DNA of 49,848 nt, taken from NCBI GenBank assembly GCA_021777055.1, contig JAIQZO010000077.1, forward strand, positions 1 to 49,848, written 5' to 3'. Of the stretch, positions 16,874 to 25,837 are shown piece by piece. This stretch comes from Candidatus Anammoxibacter sp. (GTDB lineage: Bacteria; Planctomycetota; Brocadiia; Brocadiales; Anammoxibacteraceae). A model generated the notes under the pieces. That model made no database searches. It saw only the letters and a list, made by a program, of their open reading frames with translations, and was not told where the DNA came from. Numbering within the stretch: position 1 is the stretch's first letter; each line of letters starts with the position of its first letter. Both the position numbers and the translations under genes were made by a program.

Positions 16874-17917
16874 GTGAAGAATTCAGTTATCTTTTTTGAA
16901 GTTGAAGGTGGCAACGATAAGGGACCGGACGGCCATCGAAAAGACACTATACCAATGATTATGGCCTTGCGCAGCCAAGGCTGGAAGGCCGAAACCATTT
17001 TTTACAGGGAATCAAATTTTGATGACCTACTTGCGCAGATTCCAGAGCAATATGACACATATGTTTCACGCATCAATCCCGGAAACATTCCCGGTGGCGA
17101 AGTAAGATACTTTGAGTTGCTTAGCAAGCTGTGCAATGCAGGAGTTATAGGTATGCCTGCTCCTGAGGCAATGGTAGCATTTGGGGCAAAAGACGTTTTA
17201 GTAAAGTTGCGCGACATGGAAATGGTACCCAGTGACACCTATGCTTATTACGACATCGACGACTTTCGACGCTCATTTCCATCAGTACTTTCCACAGGTA
17301 TACGAGTCCTGAAGCAAAATCGGGGATCAACGGGTTCTGGCATCTGGCGCGTTGAGTTGGCAGATGAGCGGCTTATAGATACAGGAAAAGCAGTTCCTGT
17401 TGATGCTTTGGTCCGATGCACTGAAGCTTTGGATAATCATGTTGAAGAACACCAACTCGGCGAGTTCATGGAACTCTGTAACCAATACCTGGTTGGCAAG
17501 GGCGGCATGATTGTTGACATGCCTTACCTGCCACGAATCGTCGAAGGTGAGGTACGAATTCTGTTCGTAGGAGAAACGCCAATCTTCGTCGTTCATAAGA
17601 AACCCGCTGACGGTGGCTTCTCGGCCACGTTGTTTTCAGGGGCACAATATACATACGATGACCCCACCCAGTGGCAAGGTCTTGTAGATATGTTTCTCAG
17701 AAACCTTCCTGAGATACAACAGCGCCTGGGTGGCCACAGTACGCCACTGATCTGGACAGGCGACTTTATGCTCGATACGAACCCTGATGGATCAGACAAG
17801 TATGTACTCGGAGAAATCAATTGTTCATGTGTAGGATTTACAAGCCATTTAGAATCTGGCATACAGCAAAAAATTGCAGATGAGATCATTCGTGTAACTT
17901 CGGCAAAGAATAACTAA
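16874..17917 (+). CDS. Cj0069-family ATP-grasp protein
   Basis: 347 residues, GTG start with GGAGG 7 bp upstream. The N-terminal FFEVEGGNDKGPDGHRKDT is diagnostic of this family, as far as I recall. A lysine in VLKQNRGSTGSGIWRVE (near 145) and the acidic stretch near the C-terminus (LIWTGDFMLDTN...YVLGEINCSCVG, near 295-325) fit the ATP-binding and metal-binding parts of the ATP-grasp fold. The reaction is unknown; ATP-grasp enzymes join a carboxylate to a nucleophile. The gene is richer in G+C than its surroundings and a family A repeat follows it, so it may have been acquired. Confidence 0.75.
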   Translation: MKNSVIFFEVEGGNDKGPDGHRKDTIPMIMALRSQGWKAETIFYRESNFDDLLAQIPEQYDTYVSRINPGNIPGGEVRYFELLSKLCNAGVIGMPAPEAMVAFGAKDVLVKLRDMEMVPSDTYAYYDIDDFRRSFPSVLSTGIRVLKQNRGSTGSGIWRVELADERLIDTGKAVPVDALVRCTEALDNHVEEHQLGEFMELCNQYLVGKGGMIVDMPYLPRIVEGEVRILFVGETPIFVVHKKPADGGFSATLFSGAQYTYDDPTQWQGLVDMFLRNLPEIQQRLGGHSTPLIWTGDFMLDTNPDGSDKYVLGEINCSCVGFTSHLESGIQQKIADEIIRVTSAKNN

Positions 17918-17949
17918 TAGATTGATAAACCGGAGCGGCGGATTATGCG

Positions 17950-18158
17950 GAAATCAAAATGTAGAATACAAGAGTCAGAAGACAGAATTCAGAAGAAAGC
18001 ATAGATTTGTGTTTGTTTTACAATATAGTTATTAATTGTAAATTTGTTTACACTTCCTGAATCATGTTTTCTATTATTCTGACTTCCGGCTCCTGTATTC
18101 TGCATTCCAAAAACTGTAAAATCTAAAAAAAAGAAGTTTTTATGAAGTAATACTATAG
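17950..18158 (+). repeat. Palindromic repeat family A, full copy (~210 bp)
   Basis: It starts near GCGGATTATGCGG and reads GAATACAAGAGTCAG and GACAGAATTCAGAAG. It carries the inverse arm CTCCTGTATTCTGCATTCC (18082-18108) and ends AAGAAGTTTTTATGAAG, TAATACTATA. The interior is the same type as the copy at 23416 (shared ACTTCCTGAATCATG). Confidence 0.75.
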
Positions 18159-18293
18159 AAGACAGAGGAATCAGCTCAAGAGGATTGATTTGTATAACGA
18201 TCTAATATGCGGGTGCCTTAATTCTGCATACAAAATGTTAACATTCAACTAGATTTAAACTCTCAAATATTTCTCCTTTGCGAAAGGTTCTTA

Positions 18294-19475
18294 TTATAAT
18301 CTTTTATTTTTTTCTTTAAGGGTCTTGATTCCCCCGTTTTCTTTGTACTGCTTTACACGTACAAAATGTTTTTCAGCGTTTTCATCTATTTGCGTTTCCA
18401 CAAATGTGCAACGCTTTTTATCATTGACCCAGGTACCGGAATTAGCGTAAATTTGTTTTGAAGAAAGGTTGAAATCACTTCTCTTGTTTTGACCATCATC
18501 TTTGTCCCAGTCTATTAAAGTACCATATAATTCGTATATGTGTGTATGGCCAAAAATAACAATATCTGATTTTCCATCTTTATTTAAATACTGCGAAAAA
18601 GCAGCAGGAAATAGGTGCCCGGTATCATCCGCTACTGCAACAGATGCTTTTACGTTATCGGGCATGTTTTTATCCCAGGTATCATAAAGATCTCCAAATA
18701 TTTTTTCCACATACGGGGGTATTAGAGGATCTGAATAGTTGTTTATCCCCCCCATTATTATTTCAGAACTATTTGACATGCCGGCGCCTTTAACTATGGT
18801 AGCAAAAACCATTTTAGCGAAATCAGACTTGCCAAGGATTTGTCCAATTGCAACTCTTAAAGCCTCAAGATACTCAAGATGCTCTCCTGTCATAGCCTCT
18901 CGCTCAGTTACCACCCTGGTTATAAAATATCCTAAAGGTAAGATGTAACCCTGATTGGAGTATGGATCGGGAGCATTAAAAAGAGTATACATGTTTCCAT
19001 GTTCTCCGGATATGCCGTCGACCGTATACACTCCTTGCCCTACTCCTGTACCCATATACTTAATACCAGGAATTATATTTGTTATTATCTCTTTGGTTAT
19101 GAGCATATCATGGTTGCCAGGAACATAAACAAGGTCCTTTTGGTCGCTGTCCGCAATAGCTTTAAGATTATTAATTGCTTCCACGTTTTGGGGTGCCTCT
19201 GCTATTTCATGATATTTGGATATGCCGGCCTTCTCTGGCATGGGATCAAGCTGCGCGGGGCAGACCCAATCGTCAAAAAGATCTCCCAGGATTATTACCT
19301 CTTTAACGTCTGGATCTTTAAGCTGTATCCCAAGGAAGTCGCCAAACATCTTTGCCCGGTCAGGCAAAAGCCAAGAATAAGGTTTTAACCCGTTAGGTGG
19401 CTTAATACTTCTTGCATCACCCATATGTATATCACTTACAAAAATACGTTTTTCCCCACCTCCGGCTTTTGCCAT
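18294..19475 (-). CDS. Calcineurin-like metallophosphoesterase
   Basis: 393 residues. The five metal-site motifs are in order: SDIHMGD (residues 14-20), GDLFDDW (about 64), PGNHDM (about 119), a middle histidine region, and FGHTHIYEL (about 311). About 170 residues between the NHD and GHTH motifs make it larger than UDP-2,3-diacylglucosamine hydrolases, which it resembles at the ends. It has no signal peptide. The substrate is unknown (phosphoester or nucleotide). Confidence 0.85.
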   Translation of the reverse strand: MAKAGGGEKRIFVSDIHMGDARSIKPPNGLKPYSWLLPDRAKMFGDFLGIQLKDPDVKEVIILGDLFDDWVCPAQLDPMPEKAGISKYHEIAEAPQNVEAINNLKAIADSDQKDLVYVPGNHDMLITKEIITNIIPGIKYMGTGVGQGVYTVDGISGEHGNMYTLFNAPDPYSNQGYILPLGYFITRVVTEREAMTGEHLEYLEALRVAIGQILGKSDFAKMVFATIVKGAGMSNSSEIIMGGINNYSDPLIPPYVEKIFGDLYDTWDKNMPDNVKASVAVADDTGHLFPAAFSQYLNKDGKSDIVIFGHTHIYELYGTLIDWDKDDGQNKRSDFNLSSKQIYANSGTWVNDKKRCTFVETQIDENAEKHFVRVKQYKENGGIKTLKEKNKRL

Positions 19476-19595
19476 AAATCCCCCCTACTTTTGTTAAAAT
19501 TATAATTACGTTTTTATCAAATTAGTTAAAGAAAAAAAGTTAAAAATGAATTAACATTTTGACAAGGGTAAACATCCAGTATTTCTATATAAATA

Positions 19596-19866
19596 TATAG
19601 TATTACCCTGTAAAAACTTCTTTTTTAGAAAGAAATATTTAACGTGCATTATTAAGTCCTTTGAACCAGCATAGTTACTGGTCACTTGATACTAGATGCT
19701 TGATGATTTATTTAAACGCCTTAAAACGTTATTTCTCCAATTAAATTCGGATCTTTTTATGTTGTCTCTTGACAAGAAAGATAGAAATTGAACTATTTGC
19801 CTGTATACAGTATCTAGAATCAAGTATCTAGAATCTCGTATTTTGATTGCGGCTTTGCCGCACTAT
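19596..19866 (-). repeat. Palindromic repeat family A, reverse copy with a different interior
   Basis: It begins TATAGTATTACCCTG and TAAAAACTTC and ends GCGGCTTTGCCGCACTATG, which are the family ends read in reverse. The interior lacks the ACAGAATTCAGG arms and instead carries a different inverted pair around GATACTAGATGCTTGATG and CAAGTATCTAGAATC. The ends are conserved while the interior is replaced. Confidence 0.7.
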
Positions 19867-20496
19867 GTATATACCAATATAATATTTATAGGAGAACAAC
19901 AATATGCACATTAAATATTTTACCATATTTTCCTTTTAACCTGTACGAATTACCCGGCAAGGTGTTGTTTATGATTATGGGATGTCCCGGATTACAACAG
20001 TACCAGAGCAAGGCTATCTTCCTGAATTAGCCGTAAGCGCTAATTAAATAGTGTATGAATTTTTATTTCAACTTGTTAGCATATAAATAGTTTCAAACAG
20101 TGCTAACTCCGCTGAAAGCTGCCCCTTATATGATCAGTTTACTGTTTTATTCAAGAAGCTTTCTCCAGACGTTGTCTTGCAACTTCGCCCTTGCCTTTGA
20201 CTAGTAGTTCTCGTATGATATTTCCAGACAGAGATTCCTCCACAAGGAACTTTTGCCATAATAATACTGATACATATTGACCTTAAACAATTAAATAAGT
20301 GAAGGTCAATAAAGTTGCAATATCCGAAGCTGTGTCTCTAGAACACAGCATTCCCAGGCAGAGCCTGGGAACAAGTAAAAAATGAGAAAAGTAGAGTTAC
20401 TGGATGACTTGATGCCAGTCGCTTGACGGTAGGTATTAAGAAAAACATTTTATCTCTTATTGATTTTAGATTTTAGGTATACAATATTTTAAAAGA
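19867..20496. pseudogene. Intergenic region with two gene remnants
   Basis: After GGAG (19891) an ATG (19904) opens a frame that stops after eleven codons. It continues in frame as PVRITRQGVVYDYGMSRITT and VPEQGYLPELAVSAN to a TAA near 20047, so it looks like a decayed secreted-protein gene. On the minus strand (about 20154-20262) a frame ends SGNIIRELLVKGKGEVARQR, LEKAS, also a remnant. TTCCCAGGC/GCCTGGGAA (20349-20369) is a perfect hairpin, similar to widespread REP-like repeats. Confidence 0.4.
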
Positions 20497-21720
20497 ATGA
20501 GAATCCGCATTTTATTTCTGATAGTAATGTGGTGTACGTTTGCCCTTACCGCATTTGCTAAGTCATCCGAGCGACCCTATAGTGTTGACTTTACCATTAC
20601 ACTTCTGCCTGATCAGAACGTGGCTAAAGTGTCTATTTATTTGGAAGATGGATCGCTATTACGTTTGATTGATTTTCACATCAAGGCAGATCAACACTCT
20701 GATCTGAAAGCAGATGGAAAGCTTAGTATTGTTGGCGATCGCGCCATCTGGACGCCACCTAAAGGACCGGCAACCTTTAGTCTGACAGCAAAGATAAACC
20801 ATCAGCGAAAAAACATGAAATATGATTCGCGTATGACCAGTGATTGGGCGATTTTCCGTGGTGATGATTTGATTCCGGCAGCGAAAGTGGATTCAATTAA
20901 GGGCGCCACTTCCCGGGCAAAACTGCACTTTGTGCTACCCCATGGATGGACCACGGTGGAGACTGGTTGGCCCAGGGAGTCTGATGGTAGTTTTGTGATA
21001 GACAATCCGAAACGTCATTTTGACCGCCCTGTTGGTTGGATGATTGCAGGTAAGATTAGCACGCAAAATGATATTATCGAGGCAACTGAGATTTCCGTTG
21101 GTGAACCAATAGGAAGCAGTTTAAAACGTATGGAGATACTAACTTTTTTCAATTTGGTTTGGGATGAAGTTCAGCTAGCATTTAGAAAATTGCCACGAAA
21201 GTTACTCGTAGTAGGTGCAGGTGATCCCATGTGGAGAGGAGCCTTGTCCGCACCTAACTCACTTTTCATGCACGCCGATCGACCTATTATTAGCGAAAAT
21301 GGGACCAGTACATTGCTACATGAGCTAACCCATGTTGTTACTCGTATCCGGGGGAAGATGAATGACGACTGGATAGCCGAAGGTCTTGCCGAATTCTACT
21401 CAACCGAGTTGATATACCGTGCCGGTGGTATGACTGACTCCCGTTACCAGAAGGTACGGAATTGGTTAAAACAGTGGAGCATTAATGTTACAACCTTGCG
21501 GGTCGTTAACTCAAAAGGACCGATTTCTGCCCGCGCAGTTATCCTACTTCAAGACTTGGACAGAGAAATTCAAACTCTTACGAATAAAAAGCACAATATA
21601 GATGATGTTACCCGTGAATTAATGGAGCTCAGTAAAGTTTCTCTTGATGATTTGCGCCGTATCTCTGAGAATCTAGTGGAAGGTAAACTCAAGACTCTAA
21701 ATACTCCCCTTCTGAAATGA
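20497..21720 (+). CDS. Secreted gluzincin-type metallopeptidase (M61/M1-like)
   Basis: 407 residues. The signal peptide is residues 1-21 (RIRILFLIVMWCTFALTAFA). The zinc motif HELTHVVTRIRG lies near residue 261, and NDDWIAEGLAEFYS 15-20 residues later supplies the third ligand (glutamate), as in gluzincins. The N-terminal 170 residues are beta-rich, as in M61 proteins. It likely acts outside the cytoplasm; substrate unknown. The ribosome binding site is weak. Confidence 0.72.
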   Translation: MRIRILFLIVMWCTFALTAFAKSSERPYSVDFTITLLPDQNVAKVSIYLEDGSLLRLIDFHIKADQHSDLKADGKLSIVGDRAIWTPPKGPATFSLTAKINHQRKNMKYDSRMTSDWAIFRGDDLIPAAKVDSIKGATSRAKLHFVLPHGWTTVETGWPRESDGSFVIDNPKRHFDRPVGWMIAGKISTQNDIIEATEISVGEPIGSSLKRMEILTFFNLVWDEVQLAFRKLPRKLLVVGAGDPMWRGALSAPNSLFMHADRPIISENGTSTLLHELTHVVTRIRGKMNDDWIAEGLAEFYSTELIYRAGGMTDSRYQKVRNWLKQWSINVTTLRVVNSKGPISARAVILLQDLDREIQTLTNKKHNIDDVTRELMELSKVSLDDLRRISENLVEGKLKTLNTPLLK

Positions 21721-21847
21721 CTTATAGGAATTGTTATGATCTCTATCTAAGAAGCGCATAATAACAAGCAGTCTGAAATTCTGCAGTATCTGTTTTTGCT
21801 TTCTTTCAATAATGAAAGCCGTTATTCTATTCTAGAGGAAATCTAAT

Positions 21848-22093
21848 ATGTCTGATTACTTTGTTTGTCCAATATGTGGAACGGATGTCTCAATAAAAGC
21901 AGCTGTGTGTCCAGAGTGTGGCTCTGATGAAGAAACCGGATGGTCTGAGAATACTATGTATGATGGGATAGACCTTCCAGACATCAATGAGTCTAATGTA
22001 CAGACATCAGGATCTATTCTTCATAACAAACTCTTTCTTTGTATTGTTGCTGTTCTCACTATTTTGGCCATTATCTGGCTTTATTTGATATAA
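21848..22093 (+). CDS. Zinc-ribbon single-span membrane protein
   Basis: 81 residues. Two CxxC pairs (CPICG at 8-12 and CPECG at 22-26) form a zinc ribbon. An acidic, linker-like segment (ETGWSENTMYDGIDLPD) follows, and the C-terminus is a transmembrane helix (about 58-80). I recall similar small proteins from planctomycetes and related bacteria. Function unknown. The AGGAAA ribosome binding site is 7 bp before the ATG. Confidence 0.7.
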   Translation: MSDYFVCPICGTDVSIKAAVCPECGSDEETGWSENTMYDGIDLPDINESNVQTSGSILHNKLFLCIVAVLTILAIIWLYLI

Positions 22094-22210
22094 AAGTTTT
22101 TTCTGGCGGAAAAAGTGGTACACTTCTTAAAACCTAAAAGTCCAAACTAATTAAATAGGATTTACGGATATGTTAAATGATTTTGCTGAATCATTACAAA
22201 TATTCTTACT

Positions 22211-22318
22211 ATTACCATTAATTAACATAGTGAAATAACTACAAATCTATGCTTTATCCTGGATTCTGTCACCTGAATTCTGTATTCCAAATTTGGTTGC
22301 GGCTTTGCCGCATTATGC
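22211..22318 (-). repeat. Palindromic repeat family A, half copy
   Basis: Reads in reverse: CTACAAATCTATGCTTTATC, CACCTGAATTCTGTATTCC, and ends GCGGCTTTGCCGCATTATG. It overlaps the stop codon of the next minus-strand gene, so the last codons of that gene (KDHA) come from or abut the repeat end. Confidence 0.7.
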
Positions 22319-23263
22319 ATGATCCTTAGCCATTCGAAGGACATCAGATGCATATTCCCACGCTTTAGCGGGATCATCACATGATTCCGTTACCCCTATC
22401 TGACCTTGCCATGCCCAGACATATAAGGAATCAGGTTTTTCAGCAATTAAAATCTTTCCCTGTTCAAGAATGCGGTACTCTTTTCCTTTTTGTACCCCCC
22501 AACATTGAAGCCATTCATGATGGATTTTATTATTCAATTTACAAACACTGTTCAGTTCACCAAGGGTAGGTACCATCTCTTCAACTTTTCGTTCTTCGTT
22601 AACCCAGTATATATCAGTACCGAGATTATCCAGACTATTGGTCTTTGCTACCTCTTTCCATAAATCTTTGTCGTCCGGGGTTAGACATGTCATTGTCTCT
22701 AATTGCGGATGATTAGCTTTACAGTAATCTGCAATAGTTTTAATGTAATTAACCACACACTTTCTGCGAAACACCTCTTTATTAGCATCTGTAGCAATTA
22801 AAAGATCACCTTCATACCACTCTTCAAAAATTGAGCAACAAGATGGACAAAAGCAATCCCTCAGAGGCACTGGTTCATCAACAAAATATCCAAGGAATCC
22901 AGATTCAGCAATAATATCAATCATCTGTTTAATCCTTGCTAAACAGACAGGGTTCATATAGCATCCCTGAGCACTGCGGGTGCCTTCAATATTGGCCTGA
23001 AATCCCTCAGGATGTTCCAGGAGAAATTGGCTTGACCTCCCACCACCAAAAAGATTCAGACATCCCCAAAAAATAGCAATGGGACGAATTCCATGATCGA
23101 TGGCTATCTTTGGGGTATACCGCACTTTTCCCATAAAGTGCTCAAAGTCGTTCTCTTGAATCGCCACCAGGACATCATCAATTTTTAAAATGTTCATCTC
23201 GTAAAGATCAATTTCAATGTGTCTTGGGTTGTAATGACCCATATAAGAAATCCCTGTTTTCAT
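22313..23263 (-). CDS. Unrecognised TIM-barrel-like protein (glycoside hydrolase-like)
   Basis: 316 residues, no signal peptide. Segments such as GYFVDEPV (about 139), CFCPSCCSIFEEWY (about 148-161, a metal-binding-like Cys cluster), LGTDIYWVNEE and SLYVWAWQGQIG recall glycoside hydrolase-like TIM barrels in which an acidic residue follows a strand. I do not recognise a specific family. The gene is single, between two family A repeats. An upstream purine-rich stretch is weak as a ribosome binding site. Confidence 0.55.
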   Translation of the reverse strand: MKTGISYMGHYNPRHIEIDLYEMNILKIDDVLVAIQENDFEHFMGKVRYTPKIAIDHGIRPIAIFWGCLNLFGGGRSSQFLLEHPEGFQANIEGTRSAQGCYMNPVCLARIKQMIDIIAESGFLGYFVDEPVPLRDCFCPSCCSIFEEWYEGDLLIATDANKEVFRRKCVVNYIKTIADYCKANHPQLETMTCLTPDDKDLWKEVAKTNSLDNLGTDIYWVNEERKVEEMVPTLGELNSVCKLNNKIHHEWLQCWGVQKGKEYRILEQGKILIAEKPDSLYVWAWQGQIGVTESCDDPAKAWEYASDVLRMAKDHA

Positions 23264-23415
23264 ATCTATTATGTTGATTTCCCTTTAATAAATTCACCAA
23301 ACCATCAGTTATGACGTTTAATGTAAGAGGGAAAGTTAACTACAATTTTTTGTAATACCAATCTTAATGAAATTTATATATTTTTAAAATAGTATTAAAC
23401 ATATAAATTCATTAT

Positions 23416-23637
23416 TATAATGTGGCAAATCCGCAACCAAAACACAGAATACAGGAGTCAGTAAACAGAATTCAGGATAAAGCATAGATTTGTGCTTGTT
23501 TTACAATAGAGTTATTAATTATAATTTTGTATTCACTTCTTGAATCATGTTTTCTATTATTCTGACTTCTGTATTCTGTATTCCATAAAAACTACAAAGT
23601 TTTTTTGAAAAGAAGTTTTCATAAAGCAATACTATAA
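23416..23637 (+). repeat. Palindromic repeat family A, full copy (~220 bp)
   Basis: It begins GTGGCAAATCCGCAACC, carries GAATACAGGAGTCAG and CAGAATTCAGGATAAAG, has the interior ACTTCTTGAATCATG, and ends AAGAAGTTTTCATAAAG, CAATACTATA. It lies between two divergently oriented genes. The rest of 23264-23837 holds no gene; no guanidine-riboswitch consensus is seen before the exporter gene. Confidence 0.75.
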
Positions 23638-23837
23638 TGCATGGTAGATGTTATATTCAATCAAAAGATATATTATTGCTGAATAAATAACAAGCAGTGT
23701 CGCATAGTATATTATTGATATGGTAGAAACTTAGCGCTTGTTGATTATTGGCAAGTTATCAGTGTTACTATATTTAGTGCTTAGATGCAATTCTGCACTT
23801 GTTTCAGGGAAATTAACGAAAAGAGGTTATTCAAATA

Positions 23838-24155
23838 ATGGCATGGATTTATTTAATTTCGGCTGGCCTTTTTGAGATCGGCTGGCCTGTTGGGTTAAAG
23901 ATATCTCAGCAGAGCGGAACGAGATTAATTGGTATCCTTCTTGCCGCTTTCTTTATGCTCATAAGCGGCTTCTTACTATGGCTTGCTCAAAAACAAATTC
24001 CCATTGGAACGTCATATGCCATTTGGACTGGAATAGGCGCAGCTGGTACTTTTATAGTTGGCGTACTTTTCTACGGAGATCCTGCAAGTTTGGGACGATA
24101 TTTGGGTGTCATATTAATCATTGCTGGTGTCATAACTCTAAAACTTACTCATTAA
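23838..24155 (+). CDS. Small multidrug resistance (SMR) transporter, SugE/Gdx-like
   Basis: 105 residues, four transmembrane helices. The N-terminus AWIYLISAGLFEIGWPVGLK includes the essential glutamate (E13). The WP after it separates SugE/Gdx guanidinium exporters from EmrE. GTSYAIWTGIGAAGT and the end GRYLGVILIIAGVITLKL complete the family pattern. It likely works as an antiparallel dimer exchanging protons for guanidinium-like cations. It stands alone. Confidence 0.9.
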   Translation: MAWIYLISAGLFEIGWPVGLKISQQSGTRLIGILLAAFFMLISGFLLWLAQKQIPIGTSYAIWTGIGAAGTFIVGVLFYGDPASLGRYLGVILIIAGVITLKLTH

Positions 24156-24456
24156 AAGAGCAGTGTTTTTAACCATCCGGTTAATTTGTAAATTAGAAAA
24201 ATTTAATTAACGCCTTCGGTGGACTAGAATCTCCAAAAAGAAGCGCCTCCTATCGCAAACTGAGATCTCTCCTCATACATCATCAAGGCTAAAGCCTTGA
24301 GTCACGAAATGTAACTCAAACCTTCAGGTTTGATTCGATTAGAAAAGAAACAACTATCTGAATCTTAAAATGAAAATTCCTATACTATTAAATTATGTTG
24401 ATTTCAAAGATAGATTAGAGTCTCTTTCTGACCATAAAAAGGGGAACCTGTTTGCA
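24156..24456. repeat. Short hairpin repeats downstream of the SMR gene
   Basis: Two small perfect hairpins lie side by side: CAAGGCTAAAGCCTTG (24284-24299) and TCAAACCTTCAGGTTTGA (24317-24334). Their layout (CAAGGC...GCCTTGAGT, then ATGTAACTCAAACC) looks like a REP-type pair and could end convergent transcripts. No gene seen. Confidence 0.55.
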
Positions 24457-25596
24457 TCATGCACCAACATCAAGATGCAATGTGTTTGGTAGAACGAAGT
24501 GCGGTGTTTGGATTGTGGGATGCGTTAGCAGAGTTCTCCTCATTTCAGCTAAAATATCATCAGATAATTTGACCGATTTTTGTTGTATGTTTGTTCGTGA
24601 TAAGACAGTCCCCTCTTGGGAATCCCGATCAAATATTTTAAAGATATCTTCAAAGTCAGAAATAGAAATATCACAGTAGTCAAAAATCCCTTTGATTACT
24701 TGCTTTGGCAATATGGTCAAGGTGTTAAAACGAACCGCAAGCATGGGAACTCCTTCCTGGTGAAGCTTTATATAACGTTCCATCATGGAAAGCCACATCA
24801 ACGTTCCAATTTTTGCAATTGATAAAGATTCACTATTTTCAGATAAATGCTTATCAATTAATGAAACAAGTTGGCGTAGCCATGCCTGTATTGATTCCAA
24901 GTTTCCAACGGAATTAATGTCATCATGCACAAATGCTCTAACTGAAGACTTGAGCCACGTATCAACATCTCGATACAAAAAGATTATTTTAGCATCAGGA
25001 AGGTATTTAAACATTAGATCTGCTATCTCAATACAGAAACTGCGAAATTTAATAGCCAATCTATGTGGATCTGTATTTTGCATAGATGATTTACATAATA
25101 TCTTCGTACAGGTTTGGAGTAGTTCGCTGACATCAGCATCATTACTCCCATCCCATTCACGAATCTCCACAAGCTGTGTGTAAATATCCGGTTCAGATAA
25201 ACTGACGATATTTTCTGCCTGATTTAAAGCAGAGCTGATCAAAGTAGAACCACATCGTCCCACAGAATAGATTAGGATAAGTTGTTTGCTATCAATGCGT
25301 ATATTATCTGCTAATCGATGAAGAACCTCATAAGATACGGCAAACAAATTTACAGCATTTTCATATTGAGCCTGATAGTAGAAAGGAGCCTTGGATAGAT
25401 CAATATCCGTAGGGGTTTCAACAAATAATGTACGCCGGTTTTCATGATCTAGACAATAGATGCTAATGTTTGGGTTCTCAACTATAACCTGTGCGTCAAT
25501 TGTATCACCTTCAGTAAAGTAGAAATCGGTGGGACTAGTAATGCCAAGGGGATTTCTCCTTTTTCTACTTTCAATATTCAACATTTTCACATTCAT
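24457..25596 (-). CDS. Sulfotransferase-family protein
   Basis: 379 residues from the ATG at 25596, chosen because GAGGTG lies about 8 bp upstream; the frame is open for another 35 codons. The 5'-PSB-type P-loop YSVGRCGSTLISSAL lies near residue 110, and the 3'-phosphate-binding region is KIIFLYRDVDTWLKSSVRAF (near 205). The C-terminal part is helical. It may transfer sulfate from PAPS to an unknown acceptor, or be a P-loop relative. It is followed on the same strand by nothing and preceded by the HAL-family gene 240 bp upstream, which may be co-regulated. Confidence 0.72.
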   Translation of the reverse strand: MNVKMLNIESRKRRNPLGITSPTDFYFTEGDTIDAQVIVENPNISIYCLDHENRRTLFVETPTDIDLSKAPFYYQAQYENAVNLFAVSYEVLHRLADNIRIDSKQLILIYSVGRCGSTLISSALNQAENIVSLSEPDIYTQLVEIREWDGSNDADVSELLQTCTKILCKSSMQNTDPHRLAIKFRSFCIEIADLMFKYLPDAKIIFLYRDVDTWLKSSVRAFVHDDINSVGNLESIQAWLRQLVSLIDKHLSENSESLSIAKIGTLMWLSMMERYIKLHQEGVPMLAVRFNTLTILPKQVIKGIFDYCDISISDFEDIFKIFDRDSQEGTVLSRTNIQQKSVKLSDDILAEMRRTLLTHPTIQTPHFVLPNTLHLDVGA

Positions 25597-25837
25597 GAAA
25601 AACACCTCACAAAAGTAAGACGAGATATGTACTCCTGAAAAAGTAAAGTGCGTCGGAATATAGCCTGGAGAGTAAGCTTCAGGAAGAATAGCACACAACA
25701 TTCACTATAAAGGAACACGAAAATGATCAAAACAAAAAATTCATTCGTATTTTCTATTCCTCTTACCTAAAACTAATTTAAACTAACAACATTCTCTAAA
25801 AGATTCTACCTCCCATTCTATCAATAGTTACTTAGAA

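Noticed and set aside
23640..23837. Guanidine riboswitch before the SugE/Gdx-like gene
   Set aside because: Neither the ykkC conserved blocks nor paired ACGR hairpins are visible.
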